Under the pieces are notes generated by a model that had not been told where the DNA came from, did not search any database, and saw nothing but the letters and a program-made list of their open reading frames with translations. A program made the position numbers and the translations under genes. From Sclerodactyla briareus (lineage: Eukaryota > Echinodermata > Holothuroidea > Dendrochirotida > Sclerodactylidae), in assembly GCA_026419785.1 (NCBI GenBank), contig JAODTK010003443.1:62001-126000 (forward strand): a DNA stretch of 64,000 nucleotides, read 5' to 3'. Shown piece by piece: positions 24,815-62,739 of this stretch; positions within the stretch are counted from its first letter, which is position 1; every line of letters starts with the position of its first letter.

Positions 24815-27540
24815 TGTCCCAAAATATGCATATATTGATGCATGTTACATAAAAGACGATACCAGGTACTTACACGAGGTCTCCCCAGTCAGGGGGAAAA
24901 CATATTAGTTTCCCGATATTTAATCTCAAAGCCCGTTTCAGATTTGCAGAGTATTGACCATATTCAGGCTTGGTGAGTGAAGAGGCAGCCCGACTCATCC
25001 CATAATGTGATTGCTGCTCACATTTCGGAGATGGGGGAGCTCGCATTTCGGAGATGGGGGGAGGAGGGGGGGGGGGTGGACTCACACATCCTCTCTGCTA
25101 CAGACTATGCCACTGATTCATATACTAATGAAACACTTATTGGCCTGGGACATCACGGTTCTTGTCTCTCTAATTTAATTTGACAAACTGTCCTAATTTA
25201 TACTAATCTGGTTCATTTGCTGATGCGCCCCCGTGGATTTTTGTGGTCAATGACACTCAAAACCGTTTGTTTCCCATAGATGAATACATCACCAAATCGA
25301 CATAGAGATTGAGAGTACATTTTATTCCACAAAGCAGCATACAATTTGTAGAAAATGTGAAATCGAGTTGTGCCACCAAAATATACAAAGTACAGGATAT
25401 TTAGAAAACATTTATACAGACCCTTTTACCTCAGGGCAATGAACAAATCTGAATGAACCAACAAATTTCATAGCATGGACTTTGCAATTCATTGAATGAA
25501 AACCTCAGCTTCCTACTTATAGAACTGTAACATAATTATTTAAAACTTGAAAAAAGCAAATACAATTGTGGAATTAGTTAAACAGACATTATCATCTGGT
25601 AACAATTACCATGAAAATGCTAGAATTCTTCGCATGGCAACACAACGAAGAACCATCACAATGCAATTCCGAATTGATTCACAATTTTTAAAGGCATTAT
25701 CTTCTCACAACACCCAGGGAATAATGAACCGTGCCGTTTGCCTGCTGAAGCTCAAACCAACAAATTAGATGGCAGCAGATTGCTTCGAAACGTACAGATA
25801 TAAAAAATAACATATTTTATTACCAAACCCAAATCTGAGTTTCAAACTCACCCTGTTCTTGGGTCATTTACATTTACAAGCATTTTTGTGTCACAACGCT
25901 CAGTGCTTTATGGACTTCCGTTCGACTGATATTACAGCAAAAAATATTGCTAAATGGTGGAAAATGAAATATTCGCTACAAGTCGTTTTCCCTCGTAACG
26001 TCGCAAAAGCCGCCATCAATTTCTTGCGCATTGCTATCAGATTACATGCTCTCCAATCAATACAATCAAAGTTGATACCATGGACAGTTTTCCATCATGG
26101 TGCCGTTAAGTGGAACTTGTTACTTGCCTTTTTGCACGGTAGCGCACGACATACCGTCCTCTAAACTCTCTCTAGGTGTGCAATCATGCACCCGTTATTT
26201 GCTCAGTGAATGATCCCAGTCAACAACTTACTGCGATTCTTGTAACTCGTGATGAGTCATGTACTAGAATAAAGATTTTGTTAAACACACTTGAGAGATT
26301 TAAATTTGGAAAACAGTGACTCAAGTCATGAATCATTACAACACTCAAAAGATTTGATCTGATTACTAGCCGAAAACAATACACAACACTCTTGATTTTT
26401 GAAATTCAATGAAGGAATATTGGTCACATGAGATATAATGATAAGGCAGGCTGAGGAATGGGGTTGGCAGGGTGGGGGGGGGGGGATGAGGAGGAACAAG
26501 AGACCTTCTGACAATTTCAGGCAGTCTGGTAGCCAACAAAAATTCATGTAAACGCAGGATGAGTGTGGGCAGCAGTGAGAAAATTATCAAAATTTTCCCT
26601 CGGGTACCAATGGGACACCGTAATAGTGGGATTGCCCAGAATTAATTATGTATAAGCCAGTAATGTATAGGCTGTTAATTATTCATGAATATTTTTTACG
26701 GCATACTTGCCAAGCAGAGAATAGAACATATTTAAAGGCCCCAGCAAGGATGCAGACCCAGATACTGCACTCCTTGTCAGCTGCTATACCATCACCAGTA
26801 CACAGCCATGCCTTCTATGCATAATCACATGCAGACGGGGACATGCCGACGGGTACATTCAAGTGCCCACCCCTCGATGGTCCCTGCTCAAATCTTTTTT
26901 CAAAGAACAAAGGTCCTGGTTTGCCCCGATGCTCTAAAAAACTATGCTAACTACTCAGTTATGTCGACTTCGTATACTGTGTAAATTGGAATACAACCAG
27001 TGGTGTACAAAACAGAAAATGAATGACTCTAAAATCATGACAAAGGCAAAATAATTCATTCGTCTGAAAGACTGAAATTGTTTCTACTCAACCTAGCTTT
27101 GCTTCATCAATAGTATGCAATTCTAATTTCTCAACATACAAAACATTTCAACTACTGCATTATTATTTGTTCAAACACCATTTTACCTGCTTATCGAAAT
27201 ATCAATATACTTACGTTGAAACAGAAGAGACAAAAAAAAAGAAATGTTCCTAGAAACTTAAAGCCAGAATTGTTATCTTTTGATAACGAAGGCAGCATGG
27301 GATTTCATCAGACAGCATGGGACTGTTGAAAAATAGGAATAATGGGCAGAAATATATATGATGGATACTTTTATGGTTTACGTTGTAAGATGCTCAAACC
27401 ACCACATAAAACATGTACTATTTACTTCAAGATTTTCCTAATACATGCCATACGCAAGAAAATTACGAAGGGAAATTACCACAACCTCTGCAACTTCTTC
27501 TTTCATCAGAGTATGCTGTGCAAGAGTTAGATTATATCTG
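24815..27540. other. No recognised gene
   Basis: AT-rich sequence with the SINE II copy at 26.70 kb and G runs at 25.06 and 26.48 kb. Frames at 25547-25768 and 25859-26164 have no recognised family. Confidence 0.5.
26700..26895 (-). mobile_element. SINE family II, diverged truncated copy
   Basis: The segment carries CATACTTGCCAAGCAGAGAA, GCCCCAGCAAGGATGCAGAC, TTGTCAGCTGCTATACCATC, ACCAGTACACAGCCATGCC and GATGGTCCCTGCTC, in the order of the copies at 32.6 and 34.7 kb. It is more diverged and lacks the head. Confidence 0.65.
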
Positions 27541-29590
27541 TTGCTGAAACAGTAATGCCTCACTCATCGGGCACTCCACAAGCCAGAATAGAGTGCATGT
27601 CTATTGATGAACAGTAGGCCTTCGCTCACCGGGCACTCCACAGGCCAGAATAGAGGGCATGTCTATTGATGAAACGTAGGCCCTGCTCACAGAGCACTCC
27701 ACAGGCCAGAATAGAGTGCATGTCTATTGATGAAACAGTTAGGCCTTCGCTCACCGGGCACTCCACAGGCCATAATAGAGTGCATGTCTATTGATGAAAC
27801 AGTAGGCCTTCGCTCACCGGGCACTCCACAGGCCAGAATAGAGTGCATATCTATTGATGAAACAGTAGGCCTTCGCTCACAGAGCACTCCACAGGCCAGA
27901 ATAGAGGGCATGTCTATTGATGAACAGTAGGCCTTCGCTCACCGGGCACTCCACAGGCCAGAATAGAGTGCATGTCTATTGATGAAAACAGTATGCCTTC
28001 GCTCACCGGGCACTCCACAGGCCAGAATAGAGTGCATATCTATTGATGAAACAGTAGGCCTTCGCTCACCGGCACTCCACAGGCCAGAATAGAGTGCATG
28101 TCTATTGATGAACAGTAGGCCTTCGCTCACCGGCACTCCACAGGCCAGAATAGAGTGCATGTCTATTGATTGAAACAGTAGGCCTTCGCTCACAGAGCAC
28201 TCCACAGGCCAGAATAGAGTGCATATCTATTGATGAAACAGTAGGCCTTCGCTCACTAGCACTCCACTGGCCATAGTAGAGTGCATGATATTGATGAAAC
28301 AGTAGGCCTTCGCTCACTAGCACTCCACTGGCCAGAGTAGAGTGCATGACTATGATGAAACATAGGCCTTCGCTCACTGAGCACTCCACTGGCCAGAGTA
28401 GAGTGCATAGCTGTTGATGAAACAGTAGGCCTTCGCTCACAGAGCACTCCACAGCCCATAGTAGAGTGCATGACTATTGATGAAACAGTAGGCCTTCGCT
28501 CACAGAGCACTCCACAGGCCAGAGTAGAGTGCATAGCTGTTGATGAAACAGTAGCCTTCGCTCACCGGGCACTCCACAGGCCAGAATAGAGTGCATGTCT
28601 ATTGATGAAACAGTTAGGCCTTCTTCGCTCACTGAGCAACTCCACTGGCCAGAGTAGAGTGCATGACTATTGATGAAACGTAGGCCTTCGCTCACTGGCA
28701 CCTCCACTGGCCAGAGTAGAGTGCATGACTATTGATGAAACAGTAGGCCTTCGCTCACTGAGCACTCCACTGGCCATAGTAGAGTGCATGACTATTGATG
28801 AAACAGTAGGCCTTCGCTCACTGAGGCACTCCACTGGCAGAGTAGAGTGCATAGCTGTTGATGAACAGTAGGCCTTCGCTCACAGAGCACTCCACAGCCC
28901 AGAGTAGAGTGCATAGCTGTTGATGAAACAGTAGGCCTTCGCTCACAGAGCACTCCACAGCCCAGAGTAGAGTGCATGACTATTGATGAAACAGTAGGCC
29001 TTTGCTCACTGAGCACTCCCCTGGCCAGAGTAGAGTGCATAGCTGTTGATGAAACAGTAGGCCTTCGCTCACCGGGCACTCCACAGGCCAGAATAGAGTG
29101 CATATCTATTGATGAAACATTAGGCCTTCGCTCACTGAGCACTCCACTGGCCAGAGTAGAGTGCATGACTATTGATGAAACAGTAGGCCTTCGCTCACTA
29201 GCACTCCACTGGCCAGAGTAGAGTGCATAGCTGTTGATGAAACAGAAGGCCTTCGCTCACTGAGCACTCCACTGGCAGAGTAGAGTGCATGACTATTGAT
29301 GAAACAGTAGGCCCTGCTCACAGAGCACTCCACAGGCCAGAATAGAGTGCTGTCTATTGATGAAACAGTAGGCCTTTGCTCACTGAGCACTCCACTGGCC
29401 AAGTAAGTGCATAGCTGTTGATGAAACGAAGGCCTTCGCTCACCGGCACTCACTTGTCCGAGTAGAGTGCATGACTAGTGATGAAACAGTAGGCCCCGCT
29501 CACAGAGCACTCCACAGGCCAGAGTAGAGTGCATGACTATTGATGAAACAGTAGGCCCTGCTCACAGAGCACTCCACAGGCCAAGTAATG
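27541..29590. repeat. 63-bp minisatellite array, about 32 copies
   Basis: The unit is 63 bases, contains GTAGGCCTTCGCTCACCGGG and ends TATTGATGAAACA. Counting the TTGATGA junctions gives about 32 units over 2.05 kb. Two main variants occur: type A (CACCGGGCACTCCACAGGCC, then AGAATAGAGTGCATGTCTAT), which dominates to about 28.25 kb, and type B (CACTGAGCACTCCACTGGCC, then AGAGTAG...CATGACTAT or CATAGCTGT), mixed with A afterwards. The length is a multiple of three. The unit is stop-free in a plus frame (21-residue repeat with DETVGLRSPGTPQARIEC) and a minus frame (MHSILACGVPGERRPTVSS). Single-base gaps between units break both frames often. No protein family was recognised. It lies 1.7 kb beyond the 3' end of POGLUT1. 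Confidence 0.97.
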
Positions 29591-30604
29591 GCAGAGCATT
29601 GCGAAACTGAGAGGCATTACTCTGTGGCATACACTCCCAAATATCAGTGACAGCAACAGCTATGCGTATGAGGCGATTAAACCACTCTAATGCCATTTCC
29701 CTTTGTCATCTTCCCTCCTACCCCCACTGTTGAAAAGCAGGTACTGATGAATAATGAACGTGTAGTTTCATTTTGGTGCATGCTATGGATGCTTGGCAAT
29801 ACTTGTCACTACTGAGAGGCTTGCCTGCCACATTTTCCTCTGCAAATTGCTACACAAACAGCCGTTACAGACATTTCAGCCTAGTACTGATAGCTGCTTT
29901 CAAGGCAATAACATCACTCAAATCCTATTTTATTCCATCCTTCAAGTAAAACCCACCACCACTCAAAGCTACTATTGATAGATAATGAAGCATGACCTTC
30001 CCAGTTAACGCCAATATTTCAGTTTTGCTTTACATGCGGCAGTGCCATTCGGGAAGCTTTGGCCTGTCACGTTCACTCTAAATTTGCAGTCAAACCCACA
30101 ACCGTGCCAATCTGAAGCACAAACGGGTTACTATCAATTTTTTTTTAGAGGCAGTTCCATCATTTGGAATTTATCTCACATCAGCATTCATCCTATAATC
30201 CTGATGATACATTCACTACGAATTATGATATAAACCCATCCTTGACTGCAGCTTTTTAAATGCTCAGCATTTTCTAAGTTTGCTATGGCCATGGCCAATG
30301 GGCTGTTATTTCAATTCAAGTGACGACCCCTAGTGCATCAACCTCAATAATAATATGATCATACCTGCGTTCTATTAGCACTCTATCACCATTCATACAG
30401 TATTCAAGCGCTCCCCCCTGATCATTAGTGACTTGTGCACACTCCTTTCTGTTCTCTCCAAGCACCAAACTGGTGTGTCACCTCTTACTGTGTTTCCAGG
30501 GACTCCCTAAGAGAGGGCAACATGCTTGCGTCCATACCTCCAAGGTGACCACTTGTTTTACACTGGGTAGTGTGAGACATTCAGGAGTGGAGACAGTCTC
30601 GTCT

Positions 30605-30720
30605 GAGAGCACTGCAAAAAAAAGCCAGGTCAAGCTCGACTGGGATTCGAATTCAGAATAGCTAGATTGTCAGCTTGGAGCTCCACTGGACTGGCTGATC
30701 CGCCTCCTCAAATTGACTTA
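30605..30720 (-). mobile_element. Possible tRNA-like SINE head
   Basis: The minus strand reads GGCGGATCAGCCAGTCCAGT GGAGC, then AAGCTGACAATCTAGCTATT and CTGAATTCGAATCCCAGTCG. The last part resembles a B box (GGTTCGANNCC with two changes) at a spacing of about 45 bases from a weak A-box-like stretch. A short A run is beside it. No second copy was found in the window, so the call is tentative. Confidence 0.4.
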
Positions 30721-30727
30721 CTTTATA

Positions 30728-30772
30728 AGGGGGGGCCCCCCTATTCTGCATGCAGAATATTAGCTCCAAGGA
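30728..30772. repeat. Two adjacent perfect palindromes
   Basis: GGGGGGGCCCCCCC is followed at once, after TATT-like spacing, by ATTCTGCATGCAGAAT, a 16-base perfect palindrome. The pair lies between the 63-bp array and the 3' end of POGLUT1, just below the possible SINE head. No protein-binding identity is claimed. Confidence 0.6.
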
Positions 30773-31248
30773 TCGTAAAATGAGAGAACTTTTATATTCT
30801 GGAGGTGTCACGGTGTGACTGCCAGAAAGTTTCTGGTTTTAACAAGGGCGCTCCTAACAGGCCTTGAAACTAACAAAATTATACACTTTGTACAGGAAAA
30901 AGTTTGAACCATAACACAATGTCTCCAAAAACTGCCAAATTTAACTGGATATCAATTATGGCTAGTGGGTGAGAGGTGAGAGGTTATTGTTGCCACTGTT
31001 ATTCCTCTGTGTCTGAATGGCTCGTGCATAACTCGGGAATCGTTGGAAACTTGCTGCAGAGCACGGAAAGTGATGAGACATGCTCCACCACACAATGAAT
31101 CCGGACTGTGGCGCTCCATGCGTGCAGAATACAAGGGCACCCCTGAGCAACACGTGTCACCACAAACTATTCTAATCTGAGTACTGCTGAACGATATGCA
31201 TATCCCACCACGCCAGGAGGTTACCACAACCACTACGACCAAAACTTA

Positions 31249-57066
<25,818 letters not shown>

Positions 57067-58220
57067 CTGAAATTGAAGAATTAAGATATTGTATTTGAGA
57101 TAGATTTCCAAATTCCAATCTTGTAATCAATACAGAGCTCTGTAAAGTGTGTCTTGATATTTTCCAACTGGATGGAGAATCACCATCCTCTGAAGCAAAG
57201 CCTAGAAATGACGAATGCCATACTTTGCAAATTAAATTACTCTCTAGGACAATAAACAGTAGAATACCTAGCAGTATGGCTAGAAGAATTTGATAGATTT
57301 GTTGCTGCCATTTCAGTCAAGTTGTGATTGAATACCAATACTTGGAACACATGGGCTGCATTCAAGAGTGGGCCGAGTTTGTATAATCAATACCAAACCC
57401 AACTAGGCTAGTCCTTTTGAAGGCTGTCCGTTACAGCCACTGCAGACCTGTGCTTTCTTCAATCGCAGCCCTGGCCTGGTACAAAGCTCACACAGTTTTT
57501 CGGCTATCAATTTTTTTCTATTAGTCTTTTAGAGGACAACTGCAGGGTTTATTATAAAGAGGCCATTATAATAGCTCAAGGAAACTCCTGTTAATCCAAA
57601 AATAATGATGTCATATCAGCGTCTCTGCAGAATCTGGCCAATCAACATCCTGACTTTTCACGTTTCCATGACCAAGTGGAAGATTTCTATTACCTTCTCT
57701 AAGACATCTTGCATAGAATTTTCAACAGAAACTTGAAACTCTAAAGCAAACATCACCACATGAAAATTTCCATGACTTTCCATGACTTTTCCTTTTCCCA
57801 TGAACTCAACAACTTTCTCACACACTGAATTTCAAAATTATCGAGGCCTGGATTTTCATTGATGGAATTCCATGACCTTTCCTTCTTTTTCATGACTGTG
57901 GGAACCCTGATATACTTGCACAAACCTGCGAATATTCTAGATTGTTCTTCTGTGCAAAGCAATCGCCCCAGTCTGTGCGTTATCAAAAGTGGTTTTTTCT
58001 ATAGGCACCATGAAACAATTACACGGCATTCCATGTGTTGCTTTCAAATTGGCGTATTAGCATTAACAGAACAGCTTACTAATCAATGACCAATTTCAAA
58101 TTCATAAGGACTGATTATTGACTATATCTACCAAAGGAGTATAAGTTTTGTTGAAATAGGACTGAAATTGCCTACACCATACATGTGAATTCCAACAACC
58201 TTGACATTTGCATGGATGAC

Positions 58221-59195
58221 CAGGGCCGTAGCGAGCGGAGGGGGGGGTCACACCCCCAATAATTTCGTCCGCCATCGGCAAATTTTGGTCTTTCGGCAAA
58301 AAGGAGAAAGAGGAAGGAAAAGAAGAGGAAAAGAGGAGAGGAGGAAAGAAGAGGGAGAGGAGAAAAGGAGAAAGCGGGGAAGAGAAAGAAAAAGGAAGTG
58401 AGAGAGTGAAAGGAAGACGTGGAATGAGAAAATTGGAATAGAAATAAAAATGGAGGAAGCAGACTTTCTTATCGCTATTTTGACTTTTGGCCCTTCATTT
58501 AATTGGCCCATTCAGCGTCAGCAAGAGAATAGCTGGTCAGCAAACATTAGATAATGTGACGGCCCGTCGCCATCGGCGTAATTGGATGAAGACCGAGTCT
58601 GTCGGCAGTTCGACAAAAGGAGAAATAAAACGTTAGCGTTTGACATTTTATTTTTCGTGAGTTAGGAAAGTTCTTTGACAGTTTTGTTCCTGGTCCTATA
58701 TTCCAGAGATACATACATTATTTCAGGCCATTTTGCTGAAAACAATCAACCAAGAATTTCCCAGAACTTAACAATGGAAAGATTGTCTGAAATTGTTACT
58801 TACTAAATGGCCGAAAATTTGATCAATCGCCCATTGAAGTGTCAAATTTTTGCTTCGCGCGCAATCTGTATTACTGGCCTGGGTATACCCAGAGCGAGTA
58901 AAAATCGGGCATTGTTTAGGATTCAGGCAGAATCTTTCGGCGTTTCAAACTGAAAGGTTCCCGTTGACTCGCATACGTGGTGAGCGGGATCCAGTAATCA
59001 CTGAACGCCCTATTTTACTGAAAATGATTTGCACAGATTGTATCTGAGGGACGTCTTCAATATCAACATTGTTCATAGGGGAGGGGGACACCCCCTCCCC
59101 TTTGACCCCTGCCCCATATTAGTCACCATTGCCAGATCCGTCATAAAATCAAAGCGCCCACACCCCCCAATCAAAATCCCCTCGCTACGCCCCTG
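58221..59195. mobile_element. hAT-like non-autonomous DNA transposon, 975 bp
   Basis: The left end CAGGGCCGTAGCGAG and the inverted right end (CTCGCTACGCCCCTG on the plus strand) match at 14 of 15 positions. Runs of G and C follow just inside on each side. CAGGG..CGTAGCGAG-type ends are typical of hAT elements. The interior holds a GA-rich purine tract at 58296-58420 and two related scraps (CGCCATCGGC near 58272 and 58570). No transposase ORF is present. An 8-base target duplication is not preserved (flanks TGGATGAC and AATGAACC). Confidence 0.7.
58296..58425 (+). repeat. Purine-rich GA tract
   Basis: About 130 bases of nearly pure A/G, with AGGAAAAGAAGAGGAAAAGA and AGGAGAAAAGGAGAAAGCG. It lies within the hAT-like element. 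It creates a long open frame on each strand that is low-complexity, not a gene. Confidence 0.85.
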
Positions 59196-60544
59196 AATGA
59201 ACCAAATTATACACACTGATAACTCCCAGTGACTCAAGTCAATGTTGAAAATTTTCAGGACTAAAGGGAGACCAACCATAAAGCTTCATAAAATTCTAAA
59301 CAAAACACCATGTGCCAAACCAAGTCACCATAGTACCTATGGTTCGCAAGTCCCTGCAAAGAGGTTAAAGTTACAATTATGTTGGGGAGGATGATATCAT
59401 TCTGCCATCTACCACTGTTTTGCGTTTGTGTTAAGCGGTGTGCTTTCACGAGGCAAATACTCCCAGTGCCCTGTGCAGTTATCGGAATACCTGACCCTAT
59501 TCTACTAAAAGCGGCTGATTGAGTGGGATGCCACTGAGAGAAAACAATCCGGTACAATGGGTATTTTATTTTTTTGTTTCATTCATTTTTCTTCGAGCAA
59601 AAAAGTTTAAGAGATGAAACACCAAAAAAAGTTTAGGCCTAGGAGGTAGAGTGGGCCCTCGTCGGGGAACTCGGCCCCACCTGTCAGGGAAATCCTGGCG
59701 CCACCACTGCTTTGACTGCCACTACTCCTTTTATACAATTCTTCATTGTGGCCTTCATCCCTAGCATCTCTTTACTCTCAGAGGTATTCCGCTGCCCACA
59801 GACCCTTCCACATACTCGCATCTTGGAAATTATGCGCAAATCGCTGTCATGGAAAGTGTGTGCATTTCCGTGCCTTTGATTAAAAAAAAATCGAGCTGGT
59901 CAGTAGGAAATTTTGTCATTTTTCAGATTTGTTTCCATTCAATTTTTGTCTAAATTTTACATATCCCAGAATTGTTTTGTCCAGCCTCCGCACCGAAATC
60001 CTCCATACTGATGTACACAACCCCCTGCCCGTTTTTCGTGCATAGAGCTTTCATCAGGAAGAAGCACACCAGGCTGTTTAGGCAACAATAAGGATTAGAA
60101 GTAGACTAAAACTCTAAGCCATTGTTATGGCAGTGGTAGTAGATGCCAGTTGAATCCAGATTTAATGGGGGTTGGTAACATTGAATCGTGTCCCAAACAG
60201 ATTCTCCTTGAGGCCTTTCCATATGTTCACCGCACTTGTAGATGACACTGATGGAGGAAACGCATATTTGCCAAAATCTGACAAAGTTATTGTGCATGGG
60301 CCTAACTGTATTATATATGGAACAAAAAAAAAAAAAACAGAAAACAGAAAAATCTTAAATTTTATGTGAAGTGAATGACAAGAACAAAATATCAGGATTT
60401 GGTGGCAATACACAGACAGTGAGGGAAATACATGAATTTTCTGGCTCGCTCCATTGACTGTACATTGTACTTTGCTAGCTATCACTAGGAGTGGCTGTCC
60501 TATCACTTGAGCCACTCCTATCACTAGGAGTGGCTGTCATTATT

Positions 60545-60860
60545 TCTTGTTGCTAAAATTCAAGTAGGCCTAGCACAATATTACTTCTGAATGTCTCATG
60601 AGTCTTGACATCAATAATATCCTGGGGCAGTCCATTCCAAATCCTCATAGTACGTGGAAAAAAACGAATTACTGAAAGCTGATGATGTTATTTGAGGCAT
60701 TTCAATTTGCATACTGTTCCCCCTTCCTTGATCATCTGAGGCTTTGCCTTTAGGTAACTTGATGGGTCAATATCTATATCTTGGTTGATAATCTTATAAA
60801 GTTGAGTTAATTGGTGTATTTCACGCCGGTCAGTCAGGTTTTCCCTAGTCACGTATCAGA
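60545..60860 (-). pseudogene. C-terminal remnant of a LINE ORF2
   Basis: On the minus strand one frame reads LTDRREIHQLTQLYKIINQD, then, after a stop, VIRFFPRTMRIWNGLPQDII, ending near FRSNIVLGLLEF and a stop. RR...LYKI and FPRT.R.WN.LP are the recurring C-terminal words of CR1/jockey-like LINE proteins. Nothing further upstream of the element is recognisable. The unidentified exon-like ORF at 60.87-61.10 kb ends just before it and is not part of the known LINE protein as far as I can see. Confidence 0.75.
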
Positions 60861-60865
60861 CGAAT

Positions 60866-61095
60866 TCACTGTAGCACATTCCCAATGAAAGTGACGAAAT
60901 CCGTCTCCTCCTGTTTCCAACTTTCCCCTCCGATTACACCACCTTCTATAACTTTTGAAACATCATTCAAGAACATTCCAATCCAATGCAATGTTAAAAT
61001 TTCATTAGTATTAAGTTGATACTTATAAGCCTTATTCGACCGTAATAATTGGGGAGATTCACCACCTGTGCTTCCGCATCTCAAGATCATTCTTC
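60866..61095 (-). CDS. Unidentified terminal-exon-like ORF
   Basis: A clean acceptor, GGGTTCTCATTTCAG, is followed by 75 open codons and TGA. Text includes RMILRCGSTGGESPQLLRSN, AYKYQLNTNEILTLHWIGMF and ESWKQEETDFVTFIGNVLQ. Repeated GG pairs and a charged C-terminus are visible. No family was recognised. The LINE C-terminal remnant starts only a few bases beyond its stop, so it may instead belong to a mobile element. It is not an obvious POGLUT1 exon. Confidence 0.35.
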
Positions 61096-61574
61096 CTGAA
61101 ATGAGAACCCAAATTTCTTGAATGGGCTCAGTTTCCATTAAAATTTCTGATTATACTCACAATCTAGGAAAATCAACACACCAGGAAATACTTCAATTTC
61201 CGGAAGTTCCCTGAATGGGCAGTTGGGGCACCCAGATTCCCAGAATCGGGTGATTGGAAACACTTTGTATTACAGGACAGAGGTCTGATCAAGTGAGAGC
61301 CTTTTATTGACTTTCCTGAGTTGAATTTTGGGTAATATTTGGTCATTCTACATCTGGCAAAGACTAATATGGGGAACTAATGAGGTTAAACCATGTCTAA
61401 ATACACTAATTGGTTCTTTGGTATATTGTGAGATACAAGCTCATCAGAAACAGAAGCTGAGACAGAAAGTTGGCTGATTAGCGCTGTTCAGTGCTAGCCT
61501 AAAAACAGCCTAGGCCTAGGCTAGCACAGGCTAGGTTATCCCAGCCCCGGAATTAATACCATGTCTGAGTATTG

Positions 61575-62535
61575 CTGTGACGAGTCTCGGTAAACGGGTC
61601 CCGCCCAATCGTATGGGGACCCGGGCATAAAAATCCACTACCCGGTACCCGAAAATATAGTAAAATGAAAGCAAAGTAGCAATGAAAAACAATTCTATTT
61701 TTTCATTCACAATTATTACATTTTCTTACTTTAATTATTACGGAATTGTCTCGATACGATACGCAAACAAAGCAGACATTCGCGAAGCAGGCATAGACTA
61801 GGTCACATGCCTGCATGCATAGAGAGCGCAGCGGCCGTGCCCGCACCAGATCGGCAACATCTTACTTCTTACGCCGACAATAATGTGACCGAAACGGCGG
61901 ACATGGGGGTCAGGGGCCCGGAAAATCAAGATTTACGCATCCTGTACACAACACCTTTTTGTTGCTGACATCAGCTTCCCAGCAGACCGTACTAGTCGTC
62001 ATCACACTGCTACGTTTACTCGCACTGCACAATCACCACAGGTTCAGATTATCCTACCAGGCCCTAGCATTGCAGCCGGCTTGATACGTGCCTGAATCCA
62101 GAAACTGTCCGAGTCCGACTCAACAGGCGCATGATAATTTCCAGGTAATGCAGCGCGTACCATCCAGTGCTAGTGCAAACCGCTGCCCCTAGCAACGTTT
62201 AGGAAAAGTTACGTGACCGTGAGCTGACCTGGTTTAGTACAACCAAAGGCAGTCATCGATACTAAATTGACAGGCTAGTATAATTGTCAGCGTTAAGTAC
62301 CAAGGGAATGAAGGGTAAGCTTATTTATAACCAAAAACTGGGCCGATATTGTCAATATCATTGATTGTAAAACGATTGTCTAACTGGGTGCAACATCGCG
62401 ATAACGTTAGGCTTGAGTTTGTACACTACTTTACATACATTAAGATTGTTCACGATTTTTGGTCATTGAAATACGGGTACCCGTGTCCCGCCCACATTTG
62501 TTGGACGGGACCTGGGCAGAAAATTACCGGACAAT
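61575..62535. repeat. Pair of palindromic CGGGTACCCG/GGGTCCCG blocks about 890 bp apart
   Basis: ACGGGTCCCGCCCAATCG...GGGGACCCGGGCATAAAAAT at 61593-61652 matches ACGGGTACCCGTGTCCCGCC...GGGACCTGGGCAGAAAAT at 62473-62526 in the same orientation. Each block is also internally palindromic. They may be the two ends of an insertion. The interior is CpG-richer than its surroundings and has no recognised ORF. Confidence 0.5.
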
Positions 62536-62590
62536 CCACACCAATATTCTGAGACAGTAATGGACTGTCTGTAATCCACCGCACAAAATA

Positions 62591-62723
62591 ATGGCTGCTC
62601 TATCTGCACATTCTCACGTGAGGACTGTTGACTCTCTCTTGTATGGGTTTCCAGGCGGGGAAACAAGAAGTGCCCCTATGAAAACAGCTTCGCACGTTGC
62701 CATACATTATGAAATGATACCTG
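62591..62723 (+). CDS. Candidate first coding exon, unknown gene
   Basis: ATG in a fair context (AAAATAATGG) opens MAALSAHSHVRTVDSLLYGF, then PGGETRSAPMKTASHVAIHY and EMIP, up to a possible donor GTAAAAT at 62724. The stretch is CpG-richer than average and lies near candidate promoter sequence. The frame ends four codons beyond the donor. If real, this gene would be transcribed away from POGLUT1, head to head. No homologue was recognised. Confidence 0.3.
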
Positions 62724-62739
62724 GTAAAATTTAAAATCA

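Larger units (their letters stand above)
29595..31245. other. Region between the 63-bp array and POGLUT1
   Basis: Should hold the POGLUT1 3' UTR at its high end. No convincing AATAAA on the minus strand was picked out. Otherwise only the SINE-like head and the palindromes were seen. Confidence 0.45.

Noticed and set aside
27541-29590. CRISPR-like array
   Set aside because: Units are contiguous with no unique spacers, and the context is eukaryotic; it is a minisatellite.
30952-31242. Minus-strand frame with QVSNDSRVMHEPFRHRG, which partly resembles the missing POGLUT1 segment QFVKANDDVAQEIAERG
   Set aside because: It lies beyond the KDEL exon, on the wrong side for the gene order, and only about eight positions match. 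A local rearrangement would be needed.
58248-58511. Minus-strand Ser/Phe/Leu-rich ORF resembling a membrane or signal sequence
   Set aside because: It is the complement of the GA-rich tract and is low-complexity.
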